Source: DATAVB01 sp040414495 (GTDB lineage Bacteria; Actinomycetota; Actinomycetes; Mycobacteriales; QHCD01). From it: 31,483 nucleotides of DNA. The notes beneath the pieces were generated by a model. The model made no database searches and was not told the origin of the DNA. It was given only the letters and a program-made list of their open reading frames with translations. The stretch lies in contig JBEDUI010000111.1 in NCBI GenBank assembly GCA_040414495.1, forward strand, positions 1 to 31,483. The letters are read 5' to 3'. Made by a program: the position numbers and the translations under genes. Below, one piece after another: positions 23,975 through 31,036 of this stretch (position 1 is the first letter of the stretch; every line of letters begins with the position of its first letter).

Positions 23975-24633
23975 ACGACACCGAAGACCAGTTGCGCGAA
24001 ACGTTCGCGCGGCAGGCGGAGCTGGCCCCGTCCGGCGACGACCTGGTGGCGACGTCGATGCAACGGGGCCGGTCGCGGATCCGGCGGCGGCGCGGCATGG
24101 CGACGCTGTCGCTGGCCGGTGCGCTCGGCATTGGGCTGGCGGTCGGCGCGCCGATCGTCCAGGGCGGCGACGGATCGCAGGCGTTCGCAGTGGAGCAGCA
24201 CGGCGCGAATCTGACCGTCAAGATCTACCGGTTCGATGATGCGGCCGGTTTGCAGCAACAGCTGGCTGATCATGGCGTTACGGCGAAGGTCGTTTATACG
24301 CCGAAGGGTCAAGGCTGCAAGCTGCCCTGGTTCACCCCGAGTCACCGGTCGGGGCAGGTTGTCCAGACGATCACACCGCAGGACTTCAAGCAGGGATATT
24401 CGCTCACTATTCGTCCGAGTGAATTGGCCACGCACGACACACTGGTCATTGTCAACGCGGACCTCAATCCCGATCGCCGTGCGGTGAATGGTTTGCCGAA
24501 GCCCCACGCTCAGTACGGCGAGTCGAGCGGATCGATCGATTCCTCCGGCAAGCCACACGCCGTATCGGCGCGCGGCATTAGCGTGGCCGTCGCGCAGGGC
24601 AACGTGCCAAACTGTCAGCTCGTCGACGACTGA
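23971..24633 (+). CDS. Single-pass membrane protein paired with the sigma factor (candidate anti-sigma factor)
   Basis: A protein of 220 residues. A cytosolic N-terminus of about 43 residues (DTEDQLRETFARQAELAPSGDDL..., ending in an Arg-rich stretch) precedes one TM helix at about 44-62, then an extracytoplasmic domain of about 155 residues (TVKIYRFDDAAGLQQQLADHGVTAKVVY...). It is translationally coupled to the sigma gene by ATGA, the usual arrangement for a regulator of its activity. No ZAS/HxxxCxxC motif is present, so it is not a classical zinc anti-sigma factor. The role is inferred from context. A strong terminator follows. Confidence 0.78.
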   Translation: MNDTEDQLRETFARQAELAPSGDDLVATSMQRGRSRIRRRRGMATLSLAGALGIGLAVGAPIVQGGDGSQAFAVEQHGANLTVKIYRFDDAAGLQQQLADHGVTAKVVYTPKGQGCKLPWFTPSHRSGQVVQTITPQDFKQGYSLTIRPSELATHDTLVIVNADLNPDRRAVNGLPKPHAQYGESSGSIDSSGKPHAVSARGISVAVAQGNVPNCQLVDD

Positions 24634-24641
24634 GCTCTACG

Positions 24642-24677
24642 TAAATGCGTACCCGTGGCGCCGCGGGTACGCATTTA
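24642..24677 (+). terminator. Terminator hairpin after the sigma / membrane-protein operon
   Basis: TAAATGCGTACCCG (24642-24655) pairs perfectly with CGGGTACGCATTTA (24664-24677), 14 bp with an 8-nt loop. It starts 9 bp after the stop at 24633. There is no T-run beyond those inside the right arm. Confidence 0.75.
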
Positions 24678-24769
24678 TCGAACCTAATTAGTTCGCAATC
24701 CGGTGTGGGGAGCTTGGTGGATATCAAGAAACGACGATACCTGGGCGGATCTGGTGGCAGGATCGTTAT

Positions 24770-25420
24770 GTGTTTACCGCGTTCTTGCCTGGTCAGACCG
24801 TTGTTGTGTCGGAGCGCTGGCGTGGCCGGTTATGGGCGGCGATTCCGCACCGATGCATCAGAAGCGCGGACAACGAGTTGGTGACGTTCGTTCCGCGCGG
24901 AACGGCTGCGACGTATGCCAGCAACCGTGACTTGCCACAGACGAGGGAACTCCCGAGATCGGCACGGAAGCTGGAGGCAATGCGGACGTGCATTTACGAG
25001 GTCGTCGAGCGGTCGATCGACCAATCGCAACTGCATTTTTTCAGCCCGGACCGCTGGGCCCACATCAGTTTGTGCTGGACAGGCCAGGACGCGTTTGCTG
25101 GTTGGTACGTCAACTTCGAGCTGCCCCCGACAGCTACCCCCGATGGCCTGGAGACCAAGGATCTCGTCCTTGATATGACCTTCACGCCAGATCTGCGTTG
25201 CCAGCGGAAAGATGAAGCAGACTTCGAGACCGCAATCGGCACCGACATCCTGGACGCCACGATCCGACCCCACATCGAGGCCGAGGCGACCCGAATCCTC
25301 GCTATGGCAGAAGGACGGACCGGCCCGTTCGACCAGGTTTGGACCAGCTGGAAACCGCACCCCGACTGGCCACCACCCCGACTGCCCGCCGCGTACCAAA
25401 TCAACGGCCAGCTCTGGTAG
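24770..25420 (+). CDS. DUF402-family protein (FomD-like nucleotide hydrolase)
   Basis: A protein of 216 residues with the DUF402 core: WAHISLCWTGQDAFAGWYVNFELPP, LVLDMTFTPDLRCQRKDEADFETAIG, then a C-terminal helix and a Trp/Pro-rich tail. Family members include the nucleotide-phosphate hydrolase FomD. The conserved FAGWYVNFELP and DLVLDMTFTPDL residues are present. The GTG at 24770 is a weak start: the frame stays open back to 24692 and reads WWQDRYVFTAFLPG across it. The other frame upstream holds VDIKKRRYLGG. One missing base near 24752 would join them into a natural N-terminus, so a frameshift at the 5' end is possible. It precedes two kinases on the same strand. Confidence 0.75.
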   Translation: MFTAFLPGQTVVVSERWRGRLWAAIPHRCIRSADNELVTFVPRGTAATYASNRDLPQTRELPRSARKLEAMRTCIYEVVERSIDQSQLHFFSPDRWAHISLCWTGQDAFAGWYVNFELPPTATPDGLETKDLVLDMTFTPDLRCQRKDEADFETAIGTDILDATIRPHIEAEATRILAMAEGRTGPFDQVWTSWKPHPDWPPPRLPAAYQINGQLW

Positions 25421-25521
25421 CCAGATTGGCTCTGCCCTTTAAAACTCGTCCATCCGCTGGCGCTATCCGTGTCGGGCGTAAATCGGCTGCTGACGAAATG
25501 TGGCGGTGGCACTATGGGGCG

Positions 25522-26466
25522 ATGGCAGATACCGGTGGTGGTTCGGAACCGCCAGACGAGCGGCAGTTACGTGCAATTGCGGCGAAGTATGGGTACGGGG
25601 ACGTGGCTATTTCGCCGATGCCGGCGACCGGCGAGGTGAACTGGATCTACGCGATGGGGGAGGGTGCCGTCTTACGCATTTCCAATAACGCTCATCCTGA
25701 CGGTGTTCGCGACGGGCTGACCGAGTCGGTCGCAGTGCCGGCCGTTCGCGACGCCGGGATCCGAACACCCCAACTGCTAGCCCTCGACAATTCGCACGAC
25801 ATCATCGATGCGTTGTTCACTATCTATGAGCGGGCGCCGGGGCAGGATCTGGCCAGCAGTATTGCCGCGGGTTTACCCCTGGCTGATCGATTGTATCGGC
25901 AACTCGGGCAAGAGTTGGCGAAGCTGCACCGCGACGTCACGCAGGTAGCTGACCCGAACGGTTGGTTGGATAATGATCCCCGTTGGACAAGCCCAGAGGC
26001 GATGAACAATCTGCTCAGTAATCCGCGACTCGACACCCGCAGCGCCGATATTCTCGCCTCGCTGTATGAACAGGTCGAGCCGAGCCTGCGGACGGCGGGG
26101 ACCTTCCGGCGATTCCTTCATCAGGATCTTAGTTTCGGCAACGTCATGGCCTGCGACGGTGAATTGAGCGCGATTATCGACTGGGGCGATGCCGGGTGGG
26201 CGGACCCTGCCCAAGAGTTCGCATACCTACCGCTTGCCATCGTCGACACCATGCTGGTTGGCTACCGGGAGATCATGCCGCTGGATGGCGACGACACTGC
26301 CGAGGCCCGCATTCTGTGGGATCATGTCGGCCGCGCTGTGTACGACCTTTACAACAGGTCCGCGCTGGACGACCGACCCGGTCGCAGCGCGGCAGGCGCG
26401 CAATTTATCGATCTCGTCGGATTCCTGCTCTCAAATCGCGGGCAGAAATGGCTCGCCGGTCTATAG
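25522..26466 (+). CDS. APH-family (aminoglycoside/choline kinase-like) phosphotransferase
   Basis: A kinase of 314 residues with the APH fold. The nucleotide-binding lobe contains GAVLRISNNA (Arg in the usual Lys region). The catalytic Brenner-type motif FLHQDLSFGNVM has H200, D202 and N207, and the metal-binding IIDWGDAGWADP follows (D220, D223). The family includes antibiotic kinases, choline kinases and homoserine kinases. The full motif set suggests an active enzyme, but the acceptor is unknown. The start is ATG 25522; ATG 25498 is an alternative. The ribosome-binding site (GGGGCG) is weak. Its 3' end overlaps the following P-loop gene by 19 nt. Confidence 0.86.
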   Translation: MADTGGGSEPPDERQLRAIAAKYGYGDVAISPMPATGEVNWIYAMGEGAVLRISNNAHPDGVRDGLTESVAVPAVRDAGIRTPQLLALDNSHDIIDALFTIYERAPGQDLASSIAAGLPLADRLYRQLGQELAKLHRDVTQVADPNGWLDNDPRWTSPEAMNNLLSNPRLDTRSADILASLYEQVEPSLRTAGTFRRFLHQDLSFGNVMACDGELSAIIDWGDAGWADPAQEFAYLPLAIVDTMLVGYREIMPLDGDDTAEARILWDHVGRAVYDLYNRSALDDRPGRSAAGAQFIDLVGFLLSNRGQKWLAGL

Positions 26467-27050
26467 CGCGTCGAGCGGATCGCGCCGGCCCGACGCCGCG
26501 GGTTGTGCTGGTAGTGGGGCCGTGCGGTGCCGGGAAAACATCGGCGCTGGGGCGGATGCGCGCTGTGCTCGCCGGACGCGTCGCTGAAGTGGCGGTTCTG
26601 GAGACCGACACGATCTACACGATGATTGATCCGACGTGGGAGGCCTACAACGAGCGCCGTGCCACTATGTGTGCTCGTGTCACGGCCGTCGCTGCGGCGC
26701 AGTTCGTTGAAGAAGGCTGCGATTGGGTTGTCGTGGGGTCGAATGGCTTGCAGGATCGGCGAAGCGTCGCGGATTTCATCGATCGATTACCTCAGCGCGC
26801 TGAGGTTTTCCACCTATTTCTCGACCCTTCGACCGCCGCGGTGCAAGCCCGGATCAAAGTCCGCGCCCACCCGTTGGACGCACACAAAACACCTCAATGG
26901 CTGGCCGGCAACGTTGCCTGGATGCGCGGCTACCACAGACCGGAGAGCGCTCGAATCGATAACAGTGACATGACGGTCGATGAGACCGTTGAGACGATTT
27001 TCGCAACCGTGAGTGCCGGACAGGGACTGATTCGCCAGCCGCGGCAGTGA
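26448..27050 (+). CDS. P-loop nucleotide kinase (AAA_33/gluconate-kinase-like)
   Basis: A P-loop kinase of 200 residues with Walker A GPCGAGKT (24-31), then VAVLETDTIYTMIDP where the base/Mg site of small-molecule kinases is expected. A lid-like region with AAVQARIKVRAHPL lies at about 125-140. The ATG at 26448 lies inside the APH gene, so the start uses translational coupling; the frame opens much earlier (26196) but the upstream codons are the APH gene read in another frame. The pair APH plus P-loop kinase suggests a two-step phosphorylation of one compound, or two resistance activities, but this is speculative. Confidence 0.8.
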   Translation: MARRSIARRADRAGPTPRVVLVVGPCGAGKTSALGRMRAVLAGRVAEVAVLETDTIYTMIDPTWEAYNERRATMCARVTAVAAAQFVEEGCDWVVVGSNGLQDRRSVADFIDRLPQRAEVFHLFLDPSTAAVQARIKVRAHPLDAHKTPQWLAGNVAWMRGYHRPESARIDNSDMTVDETVETIFATVSAGQGLIRQPRQ

Positions 27051-27081
27051 CGACATTGTCCGACAGGAATGCCCTTGGCCG

Positions 27082-28035
27082 TCACAGGATCGCGATCGGG
27101 TTGACCAGAGATCCGGTTCCGGTCGGGAGCCGCAGGGGAGCGATGATGCAAAGAAATGACCAGCGGTCGGCGGTCGCGCACGCCTCGCTCAATGCCGTGA
27201 ATTCCAGGTAGTCCAACAGGTGCAGGCCCAGCGCATTGATGGCGAGCACGTGTACGGGAAAATCGATATTGGCAACGAGACTGGGCGCGGTGTCGTTGTT
27301 GCTGTCGCTACCGAGCGCGGCCGCACGGCGCTGCGCCAATAGCGGCAATACGGTCGGATGCAGCCCGGCCCGGGTTTGCGCGACATCCCACGGGCCCTGC
27401 TCGTTCCGTCGCTGCCGATGACCAACCCTGATCAGCACGATATCGCCCTGGCTGATACGTACATGTTGCTCACGTTCGGCCGTGAGAATATCCGCCTCGG
27501 TCACGTAATCACCCGGCTCCAACCATGAAAACCCGCGCGTCCGCGGCACATCGAGCAGGACACCGCGGCCGACGATACCGTTGGCGGCGATCGCAACCGA
27601 GAGTTCGGCGGCCCCATTTTCGGTGACCGTATCCGCGGTGACCCCGTTATACAGCTCACCGTCAAAGATCACATGGCACAGCGCATCGAGATGGCTGTCG
27701 GCATTGCCGTGGATATTCGCCGCGAGCCGGTCCATGCTGAACGCCAGCCCGGCGCCCGCGTCGGCGCCGACCGCGGTCATCTCGTGCTTCGCGGGTTCGG
27801 GATTGTCGGCGGTACGCCGATGCCCGACCGGCGCCGCGAGTGAGACGGTCTGGCCCAGCTTGACCTCGCCGCACGCCGCCAACACCTGGACGGGCGTGAG
27901 ATAGTTCAGCGCGCCGCGCCGGTCATCGGAGCCCCACGGGATGGCGCCTCGGAGCTGCTCATACAACGAGCGGAACTCCGCCTCGGTCATGGTGCCCGGC
28001 GCCGGGCTCGCACCTGTGTTGCCAGCAGCGGTCAT
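27082..28035 (-). CDS. Cyclase-family hydrolase (kynurenine-formamidase-like)
   Basis: A protein of 317 residues of the Cyclase superfamily (KynB-like metal-dependent amidohydrolases). The metal-binding signature HGNADSHLDALCH (H109, H115, D117, H121) matches HxGTHxDxPxH except that GT is replaced by NAD. The following GRGVLLDVPR, ADILTAEREQHVRISQGDIVLIRVG and HVLAINALGLHLLDYLEF agree with the family. ATG 28035 is my choice; 28053 and the internal methionine at 27990 are alternatives, and no strong ribosome-binding site decides. It converges with the P-loop kinase gene. The substrate is unknown; the family includes kynurenine formamidase and polyketide cyclases. Confidence 0.85.
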   Translation of the reverse strand: MTAAGNTGASPAPGTMTEAEFRSLYEQLRGAIPWGSDDRRGALNYLTPVQVLAACGEVKLGQTVSLAAPVGHRRTADNPEPAKHEMTAVGADAGAGLAFSMDRLAANIHGNADSHLDALCHVIFDGELYNGVTADTVTENGAAELSVAIAANGIVGRGVLLDVPRTRGFSWLEPGDYVTEADILTAEREQHVRISQGDIVLIRVGHRQRRNEQGPWDVAQTRAGLHPTVLPLLAQRRAAALGSDSNNDTAPSLVANIDFPVHVLAINALGLHLLDYLEFTALSEACATADRWSFLCIIAPLRLPTGTGSLVNPIAIL

Positions 28036-28156
28036 ATGTCCACATTGGCCCATTCGTTACGTCGGAACGTCGCCCTCCCGGGGTGAAATGGCTGAGCGTT
28101 CCGCAGCGATCCGCGTCCTCAGAGGTGTCCTCTGACACGGCGACTTCACTTATCCC

Positions 28157-28185
28157 TATTTCTACATGTAGCATTTGTAGAAATA
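28157..28185. promoter_or_regulatory. Perfect 10-bp inverted repeat, probable operator for the downstream regulator
   Basis: TATTTCTACA (28157-28166) and TGTAGAAATA (28176-28185) are exact reverse complements, 9 bp apart, inside an AT-rich patch that contrasts with the GC-rich surroundings. A second palindrome CTACATGTAG (28162-28171) overlaps the left arm. The site ends 22 bp before the regulator start (28207), suggesting autorepression. Confidence 0.7.
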
Positions 28186-28206
28186 GCTCGGGGAGGGCGG
28201 TGTGAC

Positions 28207-28860
28207 ATGAGCGCAGCGCGGCAAGGTTCTCGCCGTCAGCAGGTGCTCGACGCCCTGCGCCAGGCCGGAGCGCCGTTGAGCGTGGCCGACGTAGCCGGCC
28301 GGATGGAGATCCACCTCAATACGGCGCGGTTTCACCTCGACGCGCTGGCCGCCGATGGTCGGGTCGAGCAGACCGTGATCAGGTCGCCAGGGCCGGGCCG
28401 CCCGCGGACCGTCTATGCGTTTCGTCCCGGAATGGACCGGACTGGCACCCGCGGCTACCAGCTGCTGGCCCAGATATTGCTCAGTCGCCTCGCCGCCCGC
28501 TCGAACGCCGACGCCGACGCGACCGAGGCTGGACGTGCCTGGGGCGGCTTTCTGATTGAACGGCCCGCACCCTTCCAAGACCTCACCGCCGAACAGGCAA
28601 TCGAACGGCTCACTGCTCTCCTGTCCGATCTGGACTTCGCTCCGGAACAGGTCGATGCCGCGCCGAATGTCATTCGACTAAGGCATTGTCCATTCCTCGA
28701 ACTGGCCGAGGAATACGGCGGGCTGGTCTGCGGCATTCACCTCGGCTTGATGCAAGGAGCAATGACCGAGCTGCGAACACCAGCGAAAGTCACCGGATTG
28801 GAGCCGTTCGCTGAGCCGGACGCCTGTCTGGCGCGCGTGGACTCCGGCAGCGCGGCCTAA
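28207..28860 (+). CDS. ArsR/SufR-like transcriptional regulator with conserved C-terminal cysteines
   Basis: A regulator of 217 residues with an N-terminal winged helix (about 8-60: RRQQVLDALRQAGAPLSVADVAGRMEIHLNTARFHLDALAADGRVEQT) and a C-terminal domain with the signature RHCPFLELAEEYGGLVCGIHLGLMQGAM. C161, C175 and C207 recall the Fe-S-binding cysteines of the SufR family, but spacing should be checked. The GPGRPRTVYA motif follows the HTH as in that family. It is the first gene behind the palindrome at 28157-28185. Downstream are a cupin (30-bp gap) and a small membrane protein (19-bp gap), probably one operon. Its signal could be redox, metal or NO. Confidence 0.84.
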   Translation: MSAARQGSRRQQVLDALRQAGAPLSVADVAGRMEIHLNTARFHLDALAADGRVEQTVIRSPGPGRPRTVYAFRPGMDRTGTRGYQLLAQILLSRLAARSNADADATEAGRAWGGFLIERPAPFQDLTAEQAIERLTALLSDLDFAPEQVDAAPNVIRLRHCPFLELAEEYGGLVCGIHLGLMQGAMTELRTPAKVTGLEPFAEPDACLARVDSGSAA

Positions 28861-28890
28861 TCCATAACCACCGAACACAAGGAGAAATCA

Positions 28891-29259
28891 ATGTTGGTCA
28901 CCGATATCCAGCAGGTAACGCGCCAGCGTGCGCCGATGCCCGGTGGTCCTATTGCGACACCGCTCATTCCGGCCGGGACATCCAGCCAGGTTGCCGTCAT
29001 TCATATCGAGATCCCCGCCGGCGGCGGCATGCCAGAGCACGACCATGGGGATTCGGAAATTGTCCTGATCCCGCTGTCAGGATCGTTTGACATCCATCAC
29101 GACGGAAAGATCCAGAGCGTTTCGGTCGGAAACACTGTCCACATCGGAACCGGCGAACGGGTTCGCCTGGCCAATCCGGGCACCGAATCGGCGACCGTTA
29201 TGGTCCTTGCCTCGCCACCGCAGTTCGCTGAACGGGTGGCGAGTTGGCCCGCCGCCTAG
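28891..29259 (+). CDS. Cupin-domain protein
   Basis: A small beta-barrel cupin of 122 residues: IHIEIPAGGGMPEHDHGDSEIVLIPLSGSFDIHHDGKIQSVSVGNTVHIGTGERVRLANPGTESA. The first cupin motif is represented by PEHDHGDSE (His, His, Glu/Asp metal ligands), the second by GERVRLANPG in degenerate form. AAGGAGA stands upstream of ATG 28891. It is co-oriented with the SufR-like regulator and the following membrane protein. It could bind a metal or small carboxylate ligand; the reaction, if any, is unknown. Confidence 0.85.
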   Translation: MLVTDIQQVTRQRAPMPGGPIATPLIPAGTSSQVAVIHIEIPAGGGMPEHDHGDSEIVLIPLSGSFDIHHDGKIQSVSVGNTVHIGTGERVRLANPGTESATVMVLASPPQFAERVASWPAA

Positions 29260-29278
29260 GCCCTGTGACGACACGGTC

Positions 29279-29707
29279 ATGAACCCGACATCGGCAGCCG
29301 CGGTCGGCGCGATCTCGTTCGTATGGCTTGGGATGGTTCTAGCAATCTCGTTCCTCGAGGCGCCGCTGAAATTCCGCGCCCCCGGCGTGACCATCCCCAT
29401 TGGACTGGGCATCGGCCGGCTCGTTTTCCGCGCTTTGAATATCGTCGAGATCGTTCTCGCCGCAGGCGTAATCGCCGCGGTCGCTACGGGAAACCCGTCG
29501 GCTGCGGTCACGATTTTCACCGCTGTCGCGGTCGTATTGCTTGCTGCGCAGTTGGCAGCGATCCGGCCCCGCCTGGGCCGGCGATCCGACCGGCTCCTGG
29601 CCGGTGAGGAGCTGCCCCGGTCGCGTATGCACGTGGTGTATATCGCGTTCGAGGCGGCCAAGGTGATCGCTCTGATCGGCCTGGGCGCCGCCGCGCTTGC
29701 GGCCTAA
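29279..29707 (+). CDS. Small membrane protein with about four TM helices
   Basis: A protein of 142 residues dominated by hydrophobic segments: AAVGAISFVWLGMVLAISFLEAP (about 8-30), GRLVFRALNIVEIVLAAGVIAAVA (about 46-69), AVTIFTAVAVVLLAAQLAAI (about 75-94) and VVYIAFEAAKVIALIGLGAAALAA (about 119-142). LEAPLKFRAPG in the first loop is a conserved-looking signature that I know only from uncharacterised actinobacterial proteins. The ATG at 29279 follows the cupin stop by 19 bp, so it is likely co-transcribed. The function is unknown. Confidence 0.82.
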   Translation: MNPTSAAAVGAISFVWLGMVLAISFLEAPLKFRAPGVTIPIGLGIGRLVFRALNIVEIVLAAGVIAAVATGNPSAAVTIFTAVAVVLLAAQLAAIRPRLGRRSDRLLAGEELPRSRMHVVYIAFEAAKVIALIGLGAAALAA

Positions 29708-29760
29708 GGCATGAGCGGACGCGGATCTCTGACCGCCGAGTTGTTCGCGTAGTGCCGATG

Positions 29761-30366
29761 TCAGTGTTGGCGGGACAAGAGGATCTGGTGCGCGCGGTGG
29801 GCGGCTTCGGAGGCGTCGAAGCCGGCTTCCTGCACCGGTGTTCCTTCCAGCCCCTGCACCAGCTCACTGACCGCTTGCGACAGCGTGCGTACCTCCTCGC
29901 GCAGCTCCGCCAGCGGGTCGCCGGGCCCGGGCGCGGCGGCGGCCGGAGCAGTCCACAGCACCTCGCGTAACGCCGGCGGCAGATGCTCCAGCACCGTGGC
30001 CAACCCGGCCACAGGCAGCTGTTTACGGATTCCGGCGGTGACCGTCGACGCGACGTGCGGAACCTCGCCCGGCCGGACCTGCGCTTCACGGGCAAACCGA
30101 TGCACGAAATGCTCGACGTCGTGATCGGTGGGCACATGGGCCGGGTTCCATCCCTCGTAATAGATCCCACGGAGCAATTCGGGCAGCTGGGCGGCGAAAT
30201 GCGCGCACACCTCGACCGGCAGCTCGTCCCGCAACCCGTGCAACCAGGCTCGCAGCGCTCGGTGGACGAACCTGCGGTCGTCGGTATCGAATGCCCGGGC
30301 GATGGAATTGAGCCATTCCTCAGCGGTGTGGACCGAACGCTCGAATACGGATCGGTTGCTGATCAT
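29761..30366 (-). CDS. DUF2267-family protein
   Basis: A protein of 201 residues with the DUF2267 signature near the N-terminus: VHTAEEWLNSIARAFDTDDRRFVHRALRAWLHGLRDELPVEVCAHFAAQLPELLRGIYYEGW, then GIRKQLPVAGLATVLEHLPPALREVLW. The last 60 residues contain a probable coiled coil (LAELREEVRTLSQAVSELVQGLEG). The start ATG 30366 has GAGGAGG upstream and fits the family; an in-frame ATG at 30441 lacks it. DUF2267 proteins often lie in dormancy or stress operons. It is divergent from the Hsp20 gene, with a DosR-box-like site in the shared 219-bp intergenic space. Confidence 0.88.
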   Translation of the reverse strand: MISNRSVFERSVHTAEEWLNSIARAFDTDDRRFVHRALRAWLHGLRDELPVEVCAHFAAQLPELLRGIYYEGWNPAHVPTDHDVEHFVHRFAREAQVRPGEVPHVASTVTAGIRKQLPVAGLATVLEHLPPALREVLWTAPAAAAPGPGDPLAELREEVRTLSQAVSELVQGLEGTPVQEAGFDASEAAHRAHQILLSRQH

Positions 30367-30487
30367 CGTTGACCTCCTCAGGCGGCGGTCGATAAGCGGT
30401 TGGTGGGCCGCAGCGCTCTTCGACGATCGTGCGCCCGTCACGGGTGTCGCCGCATCGGGCTATCGGCCTAGTCCTTGCGCTCGCCGC

Positions 30488-30501
30488 CTGACCAAAGTCC
30501 C
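30488..30501 (+). promoter_or_regulatory. DosR-box-like palindrome between the DUF2267 and Hsp20 genes
   Basis: CTGACCAAAGTCCC matches 12 of 14 positions of the mycobacterial DosR core GGGACYWWAGTCCC, with a perfect right half and the GAC-4-GTC symmetry. It sits 85 bp upstream of the Hsp20 start and about 120 bp from the DUF2267 start. In Mycobacterium the Hsp20-family gene hspX is a DosR target. The match is by eye and not a scored motif search. Confidence 0.45.
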
Positions 30502-30585
30502 GGGCTCGACTGACCAACGGACCTGTTCGCCGCCCAGCCGCCGGTGTTATGTGAGGAACAGGATCGAGAAATAAAGGAGGAGACC

Positions 30586-31005
30586 ATGGCGATCATGCGC
30601 GAAATGCGGCGTCCGTGGCCTGAACTGTTCGATTGGGACAATCTGCCGGGGCCGTTCACCTGGCCGCTGCGCGAGGGCCGGCATGGCATGCGCATCGAGG
30701 ACTTCATCGAAGGTGATCGTTACGTGGTACGGACGGAGATTCCCGGAGTCGATCCGGAGAAGGACATAACCGTAGACATCGACCAGGGTGTTCTGACCAT
30801 TCATGCCGAACGTGAGGCACGGCGAACCGAGGGCGGTCGGTCCGAATTCAGCTACGGAAGCTTTGTACGCCGCGTTGCCCTGCCAGAAGGTGCTGACGAC
30901 TCGGCGGTCAAGGCCAAGTACGAGGCCGGAATTCTGGAGGTATCGGTGCCGATCAGCAGCAAACCGGCGGAGGCCCGGCGTATTCCGATCGAGTCCGGCA
31001 GCTGA
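30586..31005 (+). CDS. Hsp20/alpha-crystallin small heat-shock protein
   Basis: ATP-independent chaperone of 139 residues that holds unfolded proteins. The N-terminus is short and aromatic (WPELFDWDNLPGPFTWPL). The alpha-crystallin domain runs about 38-125 (VVRTEIPGVDPEKDITVDI, GVLTIHAEREARR, YGSFVRRVALPEGAD, VKAKYEAGILEVSVPI). The IxI oligomerisation motif is RIPI near the C-terminus. Start ATG 30586 follows AAAGGAGGAGA, one of the best ribosome-binding sites in the window. It is transcribed away from the DUF2267 gene and precedes the hydrogenase maturation protease convergently (gap 31 bp). Confidence 0.95.
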   Translation: MAIMREMRRPWPELFDWDNLPGPFTWPLREGRHGMRIEDFIEGDRYVVRTEIPGVDPEKDITVDIDQGVLTIHAEREARRTEGGRSEFSYGSFVRRVALPEGADDSAVKAKYEAGILEVSVPISSKPAEARRIPIESGS

Positions 31006-31036
31006 GGAGCCCCGCGCAGAGTTGACGTGAGCGCGG

